Source: Onchocerca volvulus
Taxonomy: Eukaryota; Nematoda; Chromadorea; Rhabditida; Onchocercidae
DNA length: 64,000 bases
Reading direction: 5' to 3'
NCBI GenBank assembly: GCA_000499405.2
Contig: HG738140.1
Location: 8,831,560-8,895,559 of the forward strand
The translations under genes and the position numbers were made by a program. Of this stretch, positions 38,081 to 51,300 are shown piece by piece. Position 1 is the stretch's first letter; every line of letters begins with the position of its first letter. The notes below the pieces were generated by a model. It was given only the letters and a program-made list of their open reading frames with translations. It did not search any database and was not told where the DNA came from.

Positions 38081-41000
38081 TCAAAATTCCGACAGCCAGC
38101 AAATCTGAATCAGTGCTTTCTCGAATCGCGGAATTGACTGAAGGATTTGTTATTGTTGAGAATTTTATTTTAAGTGAAAATATTCGTGAAAAATTTGCAC
38201 TATAGTTTTCAAAATTTTTCTCATCTTCCATTTTACGTACTTTTGTCTATGAAACCATTATTCACTTTTTCAAGGCGATATCTGATACTACATTACAACA
38301 GAAGTACCTTGCTGATTCTTTAATTTTCCATTATTGAGCAAAAACATGGTGAAGAGGCCAGTGTCATTTTTTGAAAAATTCTTTCAATCTTTTTTTCGCC
38401 GTCACACAAGAGTGAGTTTGTGTTATGAAAGTATTTTATTGTTCAAAATCAGTTCAAAGTATATAATTTGTTGGAAAAGCATTCTCTCATTTTAATTTCA
38501 TTGGAATTATCCAAATGACAAATTTCATTGCGTCATAAGTTTTGCAGCTGGTCTTACTTCAGATCATTTTGTTCATCAATTGAAATTTATTGCTTAAAAC
38601 ATTGTAAAAAAAAAAAAAAAAAGAGGTTTGTTTCTTCTTAGCTGAAAGTTTTGATAAATTTTAGCTAATAAAAAAACTCGAATTACTATTTCTCTTGTGT
38701 TACACATATAATTCGAATGGGGATTTTTTCTCTGAATAATTTTTATTTATACCATTTCACTTCAAATAAACAATTTCAAGATGTTAAGAAGACATAATGC
38801 TGATTTGTTTCATCACAGATATTCACGAATGATTCATCAGTTCTAACTGAAACTTGTTGTGAATGGATAGAATAAAGCTGATTTTCATAACTAGAGCATC
38901 ATTTAAATCCCTATGCTGGTCATATTAAAGAATTCGAGCTTAGATTTCATTCATCAATTTCTGAAATTTACACGGTATAGGAAATACCGTTTCACTGAAG
39001 AAATATTTTCGATATATTTATTAGAATTCGACTTTTTAAAACTTTAACAATCAGGAAAGGTCAGAGTTTAAAATTTTACCTGTTGAGAAATCGAATGCGG
39101 AATAATAATATTGCATTGCGAATCTATTTGATTTGAATATGAGTAAGATGATTTGATTGAATCAAGCGTTCGGCTCGTTAGAATTCCAGCTCTCTCGATA
39201 TCTCCATATTGTTCCGACTCTTCCTCTATTCTGAAAACTAAATAATTGATTTTGCTAATGAAATTTGAAGGACAATTTTAATAATTGGCTTTTTGCTAGC
39301 ATAACATTTCATTTATTTCAATTATATATTTTGCTGAACTGTGCACAACACAGTTCAAATAAATATCAGTCAAGCAAAGATCAAAACCGATAATTTTATA
39401 TCACCACTTGCTAACTTTTTATTATCACTCTCAACCACTTTACAATCTTTTATTTTGCAATATTTTAACGCAAAATTGAAAAAAAATTTTTTTTTTCAAC
39501 AACTCACCGATGAAGAATATATTTATGCTGTGAATCTGTTTCAGAGTTTGAGTAATCTAATTCCGGCGAAAGTTCATAAATTTCCATATCAATTTGCTGT
39601 TGCAGTCCTGAAATATTTTGAATTTTCATCTTAATAATTCTTGTTTTTAAACTTATTTAAATATTTTAAATTAGCTTTAAATAACATTAGATATTAAAAT
39701 TGAACTCGACTTTAAATTTAAATATTAAAGTTGAATTTGATTCGAAATATAATAGGAAATAAAAGAAACTTTTATACTTTGCAAACTTTTATAATTCACT
39801 TTTAATACTTGGAATTCGGTTTATATTGTCGACTCTTTCTTCTTCCTTTTTGCATAACTTCTTCAAATCTTTATAAACTTACCTGTTTTACACGAATAAA
39901 TTTGTCTTTTTTCTTCCGAATTTATCTCTCCTTCACTGGTAAAACTGTCACTAATAGAAGCACTTGTATCCAGAGGTGACCCCATGCTGAACGATGAATC
40001 TTGTGGACTGTAATATGCTTGACGGTTGAACAATGATATCATTTGATAATAGCAGGCTAAGCTTATCATAATGTTTTATTCTACTGTAATATATCTTTCC
40101 TTCCGTAAAAAAAGCTGAGTATGACCTTTAAAAGAGGTCAAGTCTATTAAGTGGTAAGAGATGAAATAAAATAAAATACCATTACCTGCTCAATGAATTC
40201 ATTGAACTGATGCTTGAACTTTTCTTCGCCTTTGCATCACTATGAAGATCAAAACTTTTATTTGCTTCAGTAACTACTGGTAGCTCTTTTTGTAAATTAA
40301 CTGAAATTATTGAATAGTATTTCGATTCTGTCCAAAAATTTACTAATTTATCCGTAACTTTTGCAAAAGTAGACTAAAATATTAAAATAATTAAATCACA
40401 TTTAATAACAGCAAAAAGAAAATTTTGCTCTGCAATATCTCATGTTCTAAAAAAGAGAAGGTAAAAAAGCTCATTGATAAGAGTTATCAAATAGTCCAAC
40501 TTCTGGCACTTCTACGAGTTGACATTACGAACTTATCTCGAATCACCTGGACATGATAAGCTTAGCTCGAATCATCGGAACATAACTATATCTAGCATTT
40601 AACATGGCAAAATTCGCCAAATTAACAGAAGAAGCAAGAGAGTATGGAAATGAGCAAAAAATAAAATAAATATAGGAATGCAGGAATCATATAAAACTTA
40701 CGGTGTGACGAACGGACTAGAACTGCAGGTAATGGTGGTGGAGCATAACTTGGAATTGGTAACTGTAATCAAGCTTAGTGAAACAAAAAAAAATTTGCTG
40801 AAAAGCGCGAATCAACAATTTTCAAGCCAAAAAAATTAAAAAAAAAAAAACTTTGCCTCAAAGATAGGCGCTTTTTCTTGCTTTGGTATACCGCACTGAC
40901 ATTGTGGAAGTTTTTGCTGTCGTGGTTCCAAATAGGATACAGTAGTAGTCTGAAATCAAAACGAGATTGTTCATTGATCAAATAATTTACATCTTTATGA

Positions 41001-43497
41001 TGTTTGAATATTTTCGATAAACAAACTCGATCAATGGAGATTAAATCTGTGTCAAATTTATCCAGATTTAGAGATATCGGAACATTTTCATTATCTTCTG
41101 CTGTCGTATTGCAACCTTTCGTGATAACGTTCTTGAATGATGTATCTTTGTTATCAGGTGTAGCAAGTAATGGTACAAGTGGTATGCATCCTGAAAATTT
41201 TCGAGCCAAAAAATAATTCGAGAAATAAAATCTATTGTTTGATCTATTACAAACTTTAAGATCCTAATAAGCCTTAAATCTGAATCAGAAGCCAATCCTT
41301 TTTATTCAGCTTTGTTGTAGTTAAATGCATTTTTTGCATCGTTCAAAGATATCCTTCGTTTGGAATCTTTCTCTAATCTAAGCAAAAAGCAGTGAGATAT
41401 TTTCCCCAAAATAAGGGAAAAGATGAAAAGAAGTGAAGATGGTTTGTTTTTTGATTTCCCTTTTTATTTCTTTTCTGAAGAAAAAAAGAAAAGAAATAAG
41501 GGGAGAAAGCAAAATAAACTGAAGTTTTCTAAATTTCTGAAACTTTTTCTAGCTTTTGGTTAAAGAATGGTTTTGATATCCTTTTTTATTTTTCATTTTT
41601 TTTTTTTTGATTTTCAACTGAAAATTGAAAGATACGATTATTATTACCGATAAACAGAATTCCTCAGTCCCATACCTTATTTTTGTCTTAAAAATTTATC
41701 AACTACTTTCTGTCTTTCATTGGTAAGTTAGAAAAAAGTCTCATTTTCTCAATCATAATCATTTCAATTTTCTAAATTTTTAAAATTTAATGAAAAAGTT
41801 TCAACACGCGCAAGAACAGAACCTTACTCCTTTTAGTGTTTTATTTCTTAAAATCGAATACACAGTATTTGAAAATATTGCAATATTTTTTTTTCTTGGA
41901 ACATTTAATAAATGGGGATTAGCATTTCAACAAGAAAATAACGGCTCTATGCAATCTTTTCGATCGTAAATTATCTCAAATTCCATTTGAAACCTTTTTT
42001 TTACCTGTTAGATACTACAGAAAAATAAGAAATTTGGACGCTGAAGTAGATCAAATAGAAGGTCTAATTCGAAATAAATTAAAAAATAATTGTATGAGTG
42101 ATCACAATAAATTTAGATCTCATGAAATTCGATAAAAATCTATTGGTGGATTCTAATCCAACTGACTAATGCCATTTTCATGTCGCCAAGCTAAATTAAT
42201 GTTCAAAGATATTAAAGAAGATTAAGATTAATTTCTTCCTTCTAATAGTGAATGTTAATTCGGTAATGGATCTTTGAAGCGAACTAAATTGTAACAGATT
42301 CGATATCAAATCGAAAATTACAAATTTATAATTTCTTGCAATAATGATCGGGATGAACCTCTTCCGGAATTCAGCGGAACGATCAATGTTTTCCCATTGG
42401 TTAGGTATCTTGGCGGTGGTGGACTTCGTGAAGTAATTGTCGAAATTTGGTGGTGGCGTGAAGATGATCTTTCATCATTACCACCTGATACGACCATCAA
42501 TGGTGTCAAACTTTCAAACTCATCCATTCTTGCCAGAGTCATACTAAGTACGTCGCGCTGTAAAATTTTCGCAACATTCGGCAATTTTACGACGATTTCA
42601 TACAGCTATAGTCTTGATTTAAATTTCTTTCTTTTTACATATTATGGTGCACAATTCTTGATATTTAAGTGGCTAAAAATTCTTGCAAAATTAGGCCCGT
42701 TTATTAGGCCGTTTGAATTTTGATAAAAAATAATTCTTCATAAAATAAAAAGTGTTAGCTTTGTAAAAACTTTTCATTAAAAGTTGCATTCTCATCTAAT
42801 ATCAAAACAAATGTTAACATTCTATTTTCTCGAAAAAAAAAGGTGAATTAAGAATTATAGTAAATAGTTTTAGATTGACCGAAATATCTAATAGTAGTTA
42901 AATTGAAATATTTTATTGGGTGCTATTTTAATTAATGGTTGATTTCTTTTTAGTAATGAATTATTATATTCATCCAGAATATTTCTGATTTGATTCATTT
43001 GCTAGATTTCACAGGTGAATACTGACAATTGCCAATGTTCGTAAGCTTTGAAGAACAAAATTTTTTGATGGATTTTAGTCAGAAATAAATAAATTCACAG
43101 AATTTCTTAAATATGATGTCAAAAATATATTTTTCCCATGTTGCACAAAACCACATTTCACTAAATTTAAAATTTCTACCATCAATATTGCAAACAAATG
43201 TTGTTGATACAATCGTAAGCTACTGAAATGAACAAAACAACAGATTGACTAGATATGTTGCGGGAAGCTACGCGTTTTCTTCATACAAAATCACAAATAC
43301 ATGATATTCATCAATTAATCATTGAGTGAGCTTAATTGAATAATCCATTTTTTAATTTATTTAGTCTCATTGAAAACTTACAAATCTGAAATGATTAATA
43401 AAACTCTGAAATACGAAATGCTTACTTTGCATTGCTCTGGCGATTTCATTGCTGGGCTTGCACAACGTCGTTTTGAGTAGCAACACAGCACTCGCAT
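38081..43497 (-). CDS. Unrecognised Ser/Pro-rich, probably disordered protein
   Basis: I do not recognise the family. Seen: 10 exons with consistent phases giving 406 residues: 43497-43426, 42605-42359, 41190-40991, 40949-40857, 40762-40702, 40300-40186, 40007-39883, 39607-39508, 39230-39080, 38137-38081. The N-terminus is MRVLCCYSKRRC, with no signal peptide and paired Cys that could be acylated. The middle has a Pro stretch (SPPPPRY), a second Pro-rich run (LPIPSYAPPPLPAV) and a small Cys cluster (QCQCG). The second half is Ser-rich and acidic (SFSMGSPLDTSASISDS). No transmembrane segment or enzyme motif is visible. The composition suggests a cytoplasmic adaptor or cytoskeletal protein, which is an inference only. 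The junction 40857/40762 requires a GC donor (GCAAAG): a GT donor in phase is absent and other phases hit stops in the next exons. The last exon is short and is the least certain. Confidence 0.7.
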
Positions 43498-44891
43498 GAA
43501 TATCTATATAATTAATGATCAATGATCATTTTATCAAGATAGCAGTTTTATCAAGATAGCGCAAAATGGTATTATAATCGTTGTTCAAATATTCAAAAAT
43601 TGCGCTGTTGATCTAAGTGTAAGTTAAATGGACTTCGATTCAAATTGATTTGATCATTCAAGTGATCACTGAAAGATCACTCAAATCATCACTCAGATTA
43701 TTCGTCACAAAAATCAAATATGCTGCGTTCAGAATGTCACTTATTAAATTGATGTATTTTTTCCAATTCAAATTAAACTGTCAATAACTGAATTCGTTTA
43801 GTCTTTAATTTTAAATTGCGATTTTTCAAATAATTTTAGGCTTCTAAAAAAATTTTTACTGTCGAAAGCATAGAAAATGCAACATAATTAAAATAATTCA
43901 CAGTGAAGATTTAGTCCGTGAATCGTGCACTGCATAAAGAGATAAACATAATTGAAAAATGTTTCAAAAAACAATAGATTAACAACATTATTCAGCATAT
44001 TTTTTAAATCTGACTCTTGTCACTCTCTGTCAACTTCGTTTTCCATCAATTATGTATGAAACTCCTTAATTAGGAGTACAACTTTTATCCAAGCATTAAG
44101 TTTGAATGAACCTGTTTTAATTGTTCCAAAAGTAGTGTTAAGACAGTTAAATGCCAGTTTTCCTACAATTAAGTTATGTAACAATCAGCAAAGTAACGGT
44201 AAAACAGATCTACAGCATGAAAGGAAATTTAAAGAGTTATTTACAGCATATATTTATAAGAAGAAGCTGACATGCATGATTCCTGAAACTTCACTGATTT
44301 CGCTGATTTGATCTGATCTGAGCAATAATGATGTTTTCATCTCCTAAAATTGCTTTATTTTCCAGAAAAAAGAAAAGAAAGTAGAGATTGGCAAACTTTT
44401 TTGTCGAAATTTTTAGAAATAGAAAATATTATAAACCAAATATAATTGAAATTATTGATAATTTACATATTAGTATTTTATAATACTAAGAAATTATGAA
44501 AAGATAAAAGAAATGATGCATTATTTAAATTAAAACTATCAATTTTCGAATTTTAAGAAGAGATTCTTCTTAAAACTTGAGATCAGACATGAAAGCAAAC
44601 TTTTCAGAGAAATAATTTTTAGATAAGACCGAGTTTTTGCACAGGAATGCAATTTTCCTTACGTAATTTTCTGGTAAACGAATTGGGCTATTCTTGAATT
44701 TCTCGAAGACAACAAATATGACGAGAGAGTAGAATAAAGCCAGAAACTTATCTTTGGACTAATCCAGTGGACTGAAGAATGAATGTCTGCTTTTTGGGCC
44801 TAGTTTAATAAGCATTGGCTGGACTGCCAAATTGAGTCTTTGCTTTTGTTATATCAAGTGTTCTACATTTATTCGTAATGTTCCACAATAT

Positions 44892-44970
44892 TTATGTATG
44901 CATGTCTGTGTACGTATGTGTTTGTATGTGTATGTGTATGTGTGTGTATGTGTGTATGTGTGTGTATTTG
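44892..44970. repeat. Imperfect TG/TATG microsatellite
   Basis: A run of alternating TG and TATG units interrupted by single changes spans about 80 bases. It makes the Val/Tyr/Cys-rich stretch of an open frame here, which is therefore not a gene. Confidence 0.9.
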
Positions 44971-46184
44971 TCCCTTACATTAAGAATCAGATTTTTTATA
45001 AGTATTTGACTTCTTTTGGAAGTTTTATAAGTTTCATTAAAATATCAGTGATATACAAAATTTCCAAAATTTCCAGTAACTTTGAGCCAATTAGTTCACA
45101 GTTTACACATACTTCTTTGACTTTTTTCCTCAAAATATATTCTGTGCAAACATTAAAAGAAATTTATTTGAGTTTCTTGGAAAAAATCAATAATTTTGAG
45201 AATTGAATTCAATTATGCCCAACTAAATTGAATGAATAAATCAGAGATAAAGATTTCAAAAGAAACTGGTCTGAAATATAGAAATTTTCTGTGCATAAAG
45301 CTTAGAAGAAATGCATTTAGGAGACCAACAATCAACATCTATTTGTGAAAGCATTTAAAATCGATGCAAAATAAATGCGACAAATTTGACACAACCACAG
45401 GATCTGCGTCAGAGCAATATGATTGGTGCTAACCTCAAATTATGAATTGATATTAAATTGAAAGGCATTATTCAAGCGAGTCATGCAAAAAATAATCAAA
45501 GTGAAAATAATGAAATTTTCCGAGATTTAATTTTTAAAATTCCTATTGGCAGCAATCAGTGGGTATCGATCCAACATGGATCATTAGTGAGAAGCAATTG
45601 AAGGGACATTACTCTTCTTTACTTCAATGTGATTATGAATGGCATCGTCCATCTGTCATGTCACATATCATCTTATTCAGTAATCACGGCATATTTTAGT
45701 ATCAGTTTAATATAACGATAAAAAAGGAAACATTCATTTCGCATTGAAAATACGAAAACTTTTGAAAATTTCATCAAAAATCAACATTACTAAGAACAGC
45801 AGCAACGAAATGCGATTGATGAAAATCTTAAGTTTTTTAACAACATCAACCAAAGATGCGAGCAAAAGAATAACATTTATAATATTTTTTCGTTTGTAAA
45901 CAATATTTACAATTAGCATTTTAGGAAATTTCTCGTTCATGGATGGTACCGAAAATAATTTTCACATAATAAACAAAACATATTCTACAAAAAGTGGTCT
46001 GGAAATTGAAAAGCATTGAATTCAATATTGCAGGAAAATTCGTCAAGAGATGATTGAACTGAGTCATGCTGATTCCTAATTTTATGTACCAATATAATCT
46101 TCTGCATGCAATTTGAAAATATCAAACTACAGCAAAGTACTTGGCAAAGTTGAAATTATTTTAAATTATTTTAAACTAGTTGGA

Positions 46185-46245
46185 CTTGATTGGTCCACAC
46201 GCCTATTCGATTGCAATGTTGTATCGAAATTTCAAATCAATTGTT
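46185..46245 (+). repeat. Possible truncated copy of the interspersed repeat
   Basis: ACACGCCTATTCGATTGCAATG followed by TTGTATCGAAATTTCAAATC resembles the second half-unit of the element at 15,190-15,620 (GCCTATTCGAATGCAACG, TTGTGTCAAA). The match fades after about 60 bases. Confidence 0.45.
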
Positions 46246-46711
46246 AAAGAATTTGAAACTTTATGTGGCAAGTAACAACAAACATTTCATTCGTCGTATT
46301 TCATTAATATTCCAGGCTAAATTATTATGTAGAGACAATAAGATCGAATTATTTGGGCAGCAAATTGCTTCAATGCTGTTCGTTCCGAATATACAAGTAC
46401 AATAAGTATTTGTATGTAATGAGTTATCAATGAAATATATCTTTTCATCATCAAGCACATTCTTTCTATTCCATTTATTTTTATAAATTCAAAATTTTCG
46501 ATTTTCAAATGACTCAGACAATTTCTTATTTAACAAGTGAAATATTTTGAATAGACTTTGATTTGTTTTATATTTCTTACTAAGATGTAACAAATAGTCT
46601 CATTACGCTGAATTCCATCCTTTATCTTGTATTGTGAAGTGATTAACAGAACTATTAATATTCTTTCAATCGTATATCCGTATCATGACTGTCTTATAAA
46701 GATCATTGATT

Positions 46712-46717
46712 TTTATT
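46712..46717 (-). terminator. Candidate polyadenylation signal of the kinase gene
   Basis: AATAAA on the minus strand lies about 60 bases after the kinase stop codon at 46776, a typical distance for a short nematode 3' UTR. Confidence 0.5.
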
Positions 46718-46775
46718 TTATAAAAAGCAAAAATGATATTTAATTTCAAAAACAATAATAGAAATATAGTTATTT

Positions 46776-47943
46776 TCATGACTCATTCCTATCCGATTTA
46801 TCATCACTCGTTTCTTCGGAATCCGTTGTTTGTGTACTCTTCTGATAGACAGTGTAATCCAGAAGTGGTATCGCTCGTCCGTTGCTTCGTACTGGTGCTG
46901 GAATCTTGCGTAAATCGTTGAAAAATGAATGTCCGAGTATCTCATGGCCTTGAAGCCTTAGGTAAGGCTCATAAACAAGAACAGCTTCGAGCAACTGGAC
47001 CATATCAGCTGGCGCATTAGTATTACCTAATATTACTCGCAAACCGCGAGCACGTTTTCGCGCATATCGTGGTTTTTTTACTTTCATTGCCTGACACTGT
47101 TCGGTGCTCGGATAGCCAAATATATCGATCACTAGTCGAGCTTGATCTTGACTGTTACGTCCCTGCAGAAGCACTTTGCCGGTAACAAATTCGGATAATA
47201 CACAACCGCATGCCCAAATATCTACCTCTGTTGAATATTTTGTCGAACCAAATATCAATTCGGGTGCTCGATAATAACGTGTCACCTAAAATAAACAAGC
47301 ATTAATTGACAATTTTCGAAGTAGTTTTTCTCCCAACTTACTGTACTTTTTAATTTTTTGAAACAAAAAAGAACGTTCGTTCAGTGGCAACCTGATATGG
47401 TGTATTTTCTTCATCTTTCCTCAGCAATTTTGCATTGCCGAAATCGGCCAGTTTCAGGATTCCCTTTTCATCATCAACAATCATGTTCGATGGCTTAACA
47501 TCTCGATGTGCAATGCCTAAGGCATTTACGTAGTCTATGGCTGAGAACATTTGAAATGCGTATAATTTCGCATCCAGAAGGGGAAAACGACGACCGATTT
47601 TGTTCATTCGTAATTTGGCCATATCTGTTGGTAAATAATCAAAAACCATGCAATGGCATATATCACTATTTGATGTTAAAGTGAAATGATAGAGAAGTTT
47701 GATGATGCATCGATGTTTCATTCGAGAAAGATAATACACTTCTGGATTAATTATCGACCATCCTTTACTTGGCCAAGTTTTCTTGATTGCAATAGCCATT
47801 TCTACCGGACGATACAATCTGGCTGAATAAACATTAGCGAAAACACCACTTGCATGAAGATATTCCTCACCGAATGTAATTTCCTGATTTTTACCCTTAC
47901 CAGGTCCGTGAACTCGAATTGCTTGGATAGTTTGCTCTCTCAT
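46776..47943 (-). CDS. Divergent GSK-3-like serine/threonine kinase
   Basis: Seen: two exons, 47943-47392 and 47285-46776, split by a 106-bp intron in phase 0; 353 residues. The kinase fold is complete: ATP lysine in AIAIKK (K54), HRDVKPSN with catalytic D148, ADFGNAK with D167, activation segment TPYQVTRYYRAPELIFG, then DIWACGCVLSE and a C-terminal lobe ending in HSFFNDLR. The order YxxxRYYRAPELIFG is diagnostic of the GSK-3 family, and Y183 sits where GSK-3 has its autophosphorylated activating tyrosine. Oddities: the glycine loop is degenerate (LHASGVFANVY instead of GNGSFGVVY). The GSK-3 arginine that holds primed substrates is proline (NPEV versus NREL). The region matching the Axin/FRAT-binding loop is basic (KKPRYARKRARG) and lacks the key aromatics. 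Nematodes have several such divergent GSK-3-like kinases, some germline-linked; that role here is inference. The C-terminal tail is acidic/Ser-rich. The frame closes with a TGA. Confidence 0.95.
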
Positions 47944-48337
47944 TTCATTCTTGAATAATTTTCAGGCTTTCAACTCTTCCAAATTCGTAGCGTTTCACAC
48001 TATAACTTTGAACTGAACTGAATTTTCGTTATATTAACTTATCAAATGACATCAGACATTCATTCTTCTCATTTTATACTTTTCAAATCGAGCAAAATTT
48101 GCATGAAATAAATCGTAACGAAATTATAGCGTATACTGTAACTAACATCATCTTATCATAAAATCATTGGAGCAAAAACTAATGAATTTTTTCCACAAAA
48201 TATTTTGTTTACATGACATTTTTGTCATCTTGTGCACATATACAGAATACTGCGCGATTATGCCAGAAAAGAAACGCACAAGATCAATTAATTTTGAAAT
48301 TTCTTCTAAAACATCATGATAGTATGATCAAGATATT
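47944..48337. other. Short intergenic gap
   Basis: About 390 bases between the 3' end of the PDZ gene and the start of the kinase gene, both on the minus strand. It is AT-rich and no element is recognised. It should hold the PDZ gene's 3' UTR and the kinase promoter. The short spacing would allow an operon, but a gap near 400 bases is longer than typical nematode operon spacing. Confidence 0.5.
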
Positions 48338-51300
48338 TCATTTCTTTTGAATAGTTCCCATTTCGATGTTAGCTCCTTTACATGGTTTCAATTTTGATGG
48401 GTCAAAATCAGCTCCAATTGGTAATTCAACAAAATTCTCAGAAATAACGATCTTTCTGCATGTTTTGCTTGTTTGCTGTTTCCGTAATATTGATGGAAGA
48501 TTTAAAGTTTTTGAAGTCAGATTTCGGAATTGCATGATCTGCAAAAATTATACAAACATTAATCTCATTTAATTTTACAAAATGTCTGACTTTGGTCATA
48601 AATTTTAAAATTTTGCATGACATAATAAAATAAAGGAGATCAAACAGACTAAAAGAAATAATTCAGAAAATTTACTTGTTTTTGAGCGATTTCTAGAACA
48701 TCATTTGCCAATTCAACTTGATCGCCATAGCTATCAATGCCTCCGGTCAAACTTTCGATTGTAAAATTTATCTTGATGGATGAAAAATTATATCGTTTAA
48801 ATTATGATGTAATCATGAATTTTTTTTTTCTTGCAAATTTTCGAATATTCTAAAAGATAAGGTAATGAATACCTGACCACTTTCAATGACCGCTGCTTGT
48901 ATGAAATGATCGAGCATAGTTTTACTCGCAATGGGATATTCATTCACTTCACTAAAACGATGATTTTTAATTTGGAAAACTTCGAATTCTCTATTTTCAT
49001 GCTCTCTATTGTAGCATTCAAACATTACTCAATTGGTTAATAAATTCATCAATTAATTCTGCGAATAGTGCATCGCATAAATTCTTTTTCAGCATGCCTC
49101 ATCTAAGTTCTTTGCAATCCTAAAGATAATCAGTTCTTTTGGAGATTATTGAAATTTAGCAAAATTCTGTATTTCTGAATTCGGAAAGTTTGCCTAATCA
49201 GACGAATATCAAAATATGCCGTATTATGTCGCCTGGACGCAGATGCAGCGACGAGAGACTGTCAACTGTTGTAGAGTTTACTTGAATTCTTTCTTTTGCA
49301 TCATATTTTACTGATAATCCGAGCATTTCACTCACATCAATCATATCATTCATAGGTAGCACCATTTGGACCTACAAAATTAAAATTTTATTTTTGAACA
49401 AATGCAATATTTTTCAAAAAGAATGTTTTGTTATTGTTACTAGTTTAAATAAAAGAATGTTCGGAATTCCCTTAAAGAAGCAAGTTCCAAGAGATGAAAT
49501 GAAAAATTAATTGTTTACTTGGAATAGATACAAGATCTTTTCCCGAAATGATTTAAAAAAATTAATTAGGATATAAATGGATTATTGAGTTTTCATTTTT
49601 TGCATTTCTCTTATTGTTTTTGTAAACAAGAGATCCCAGAAGGTCATATTTTCACTGGAATTTTTCGTCTTTCAAAAGGAATCATAAATCTTCTAATCAT
49701 TCATCACCAGAGGAGCGAAATTTTACGATAGCTTTATTTTAAAATGCCCTTGAGAGTTGATTTAATTTATTCAAGATTTCTTTTAGATTAGAGAAGAGAA
49801 TCCATTTTCTTGCCAGATACAAATCGATAGCACGTCCCGTGCACTTCATTTCTCGACCCCGTTCGACACTAATTTTTTCGACAAATGTCCTTTTATGTTT
49901 GCATTTTGAATAGCATATACGTTTGAATTCAACAGCTGCCATCTGCATGTAATTTGTAAATTAAAACTTTAGGAATCTGTAATAAATTATACTGGTATTC
50001 TATCAATTTGATTTCAGATAAAAATCTTTGGAAACAAGAGTTTAATTTCAATTTTTTAGTCTGAAATTTATACGAAGTTTGGAAGTTTCTTGCAGATTTT
50101 GCGAAATAGTGTCACATTAATTTACTTTCTTTAGTATTGTGTAGTTAATTGTAGGACTTTTAAATAATTTTATGAGAAAAAACTCTATTATTTATTCGGG
50201 AATTGAAGTTGACAATATTTTAATAAAATTTTAAAGAAAAGATAGTTTTACCGATGAGGATTTTCTAAGGACACTATTAAGCTCATGAATAGTATTGATT
50301 TTTTGTCCATCAATAGCTATGATAATATCACCAACGCATACTCGTCCTACTGATGCCCCAGATTCCTCAATATATGTTACCTTAAGTAAAAGTTTCGATG
50401 TGTTTCACTTGAATTATGATAATGATAGTTCGAGTTCTAACGAATATGACCAATTTATCAGTGATTTATCAATTTGTCAATGGTTTGTCAATTTATCAGT
50501 GATTTTATGGAAATTTTTGAAACAGTTAAAATCTTTTTTTAAATTATAGTGCCAAAATTTTCAGTCGGTAATTCTCTTAATGATTTGTCATGAAGAATTA
50601 CAGATGCAGTGTTTTAATTAAGGAATGCAAAATGAACTTTAACCTGTAGCTTATTTTTGGAAATTCGCAAGCCAAGTGGCTTCTTGAGTAATACTGTCTC
50701 CTAGAAACATCTTGACTAGATCAAAAATTAATTTAAGTCAATTGGATGAGTCAAACAGATCAAAGAATGCTTCAACATATATTAAACAAAGTTTTCAAAT
50801 AATTCATTCAAGTTTCTCTTTTTCTTTGCTATAAAACTTTCAGTCAATTATTGCTTTTAATGACTTTATCATGAAAAATTGAAGATTTAGTATTATAATT
50901 TTTCGAAGTTTAATTTCTCCCTTCGTTCACATGACAACTTTCTCATTAAATTTGAGCAAATTTGATTAAGCAATCATATTTGCTTGATTTGATAGAATGA
51001 TGATTTACAATATGAGATCGGAGAATATCTCTTATCATCCAATTCATTTCTCAATAAAGATTGGAGTAGATCATGATGGATTGAAAAAAATAATCAAGAT
51101 ATCAGCATATATTCTATCACTTATTTGCCAGGCGGATTAAACGTCTTTACAGATATTTCATTAACAACTACAACTTGATCGGTTATAATGATTAGGATTG
51201 ATTAGGACAGTTTACTTATCAACAAGCTATTCTACTTTCCAGAATGAGTCTTATTGTTCTGATCTGTACCACACCGTCCAAATTCTTCTATCATATTTAA

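Larger units (their letters stand above)
43498..46775. other. Intergenic region, no gene seen
   Basis: About 3.3 kb of AT-rich sequence. Open frames such as 44102-44311 and 44832-45206 lack motifs or are made of the TG microsatellite. A short tandem copy of TTTTATCAAGATAGC occurs at about 43,530-43,562. A fragment at about 46,185-46,245 plus (ACACGCCTATTCGATTGCAA) resembles the core of the repeat found at 15.2-15.6 kb. The 3' end of the kinase transcript should lie near 46,700. Confidence 0.55.

Noticed and set aside
38346..38411. Plus-strand ATG frame MVKRPVSFFEKFFQSFFRR followed by a GTGAGT-like donor
   Set aside because: No following plus-strand exon in phase was found, and it lies near the 3' end of a minus-strand gene.
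44832..45206. 124-codon plus open frame
   Set aside because: Its distinctive part is the TG/TATG microsatellite; the rest is AT-driven.
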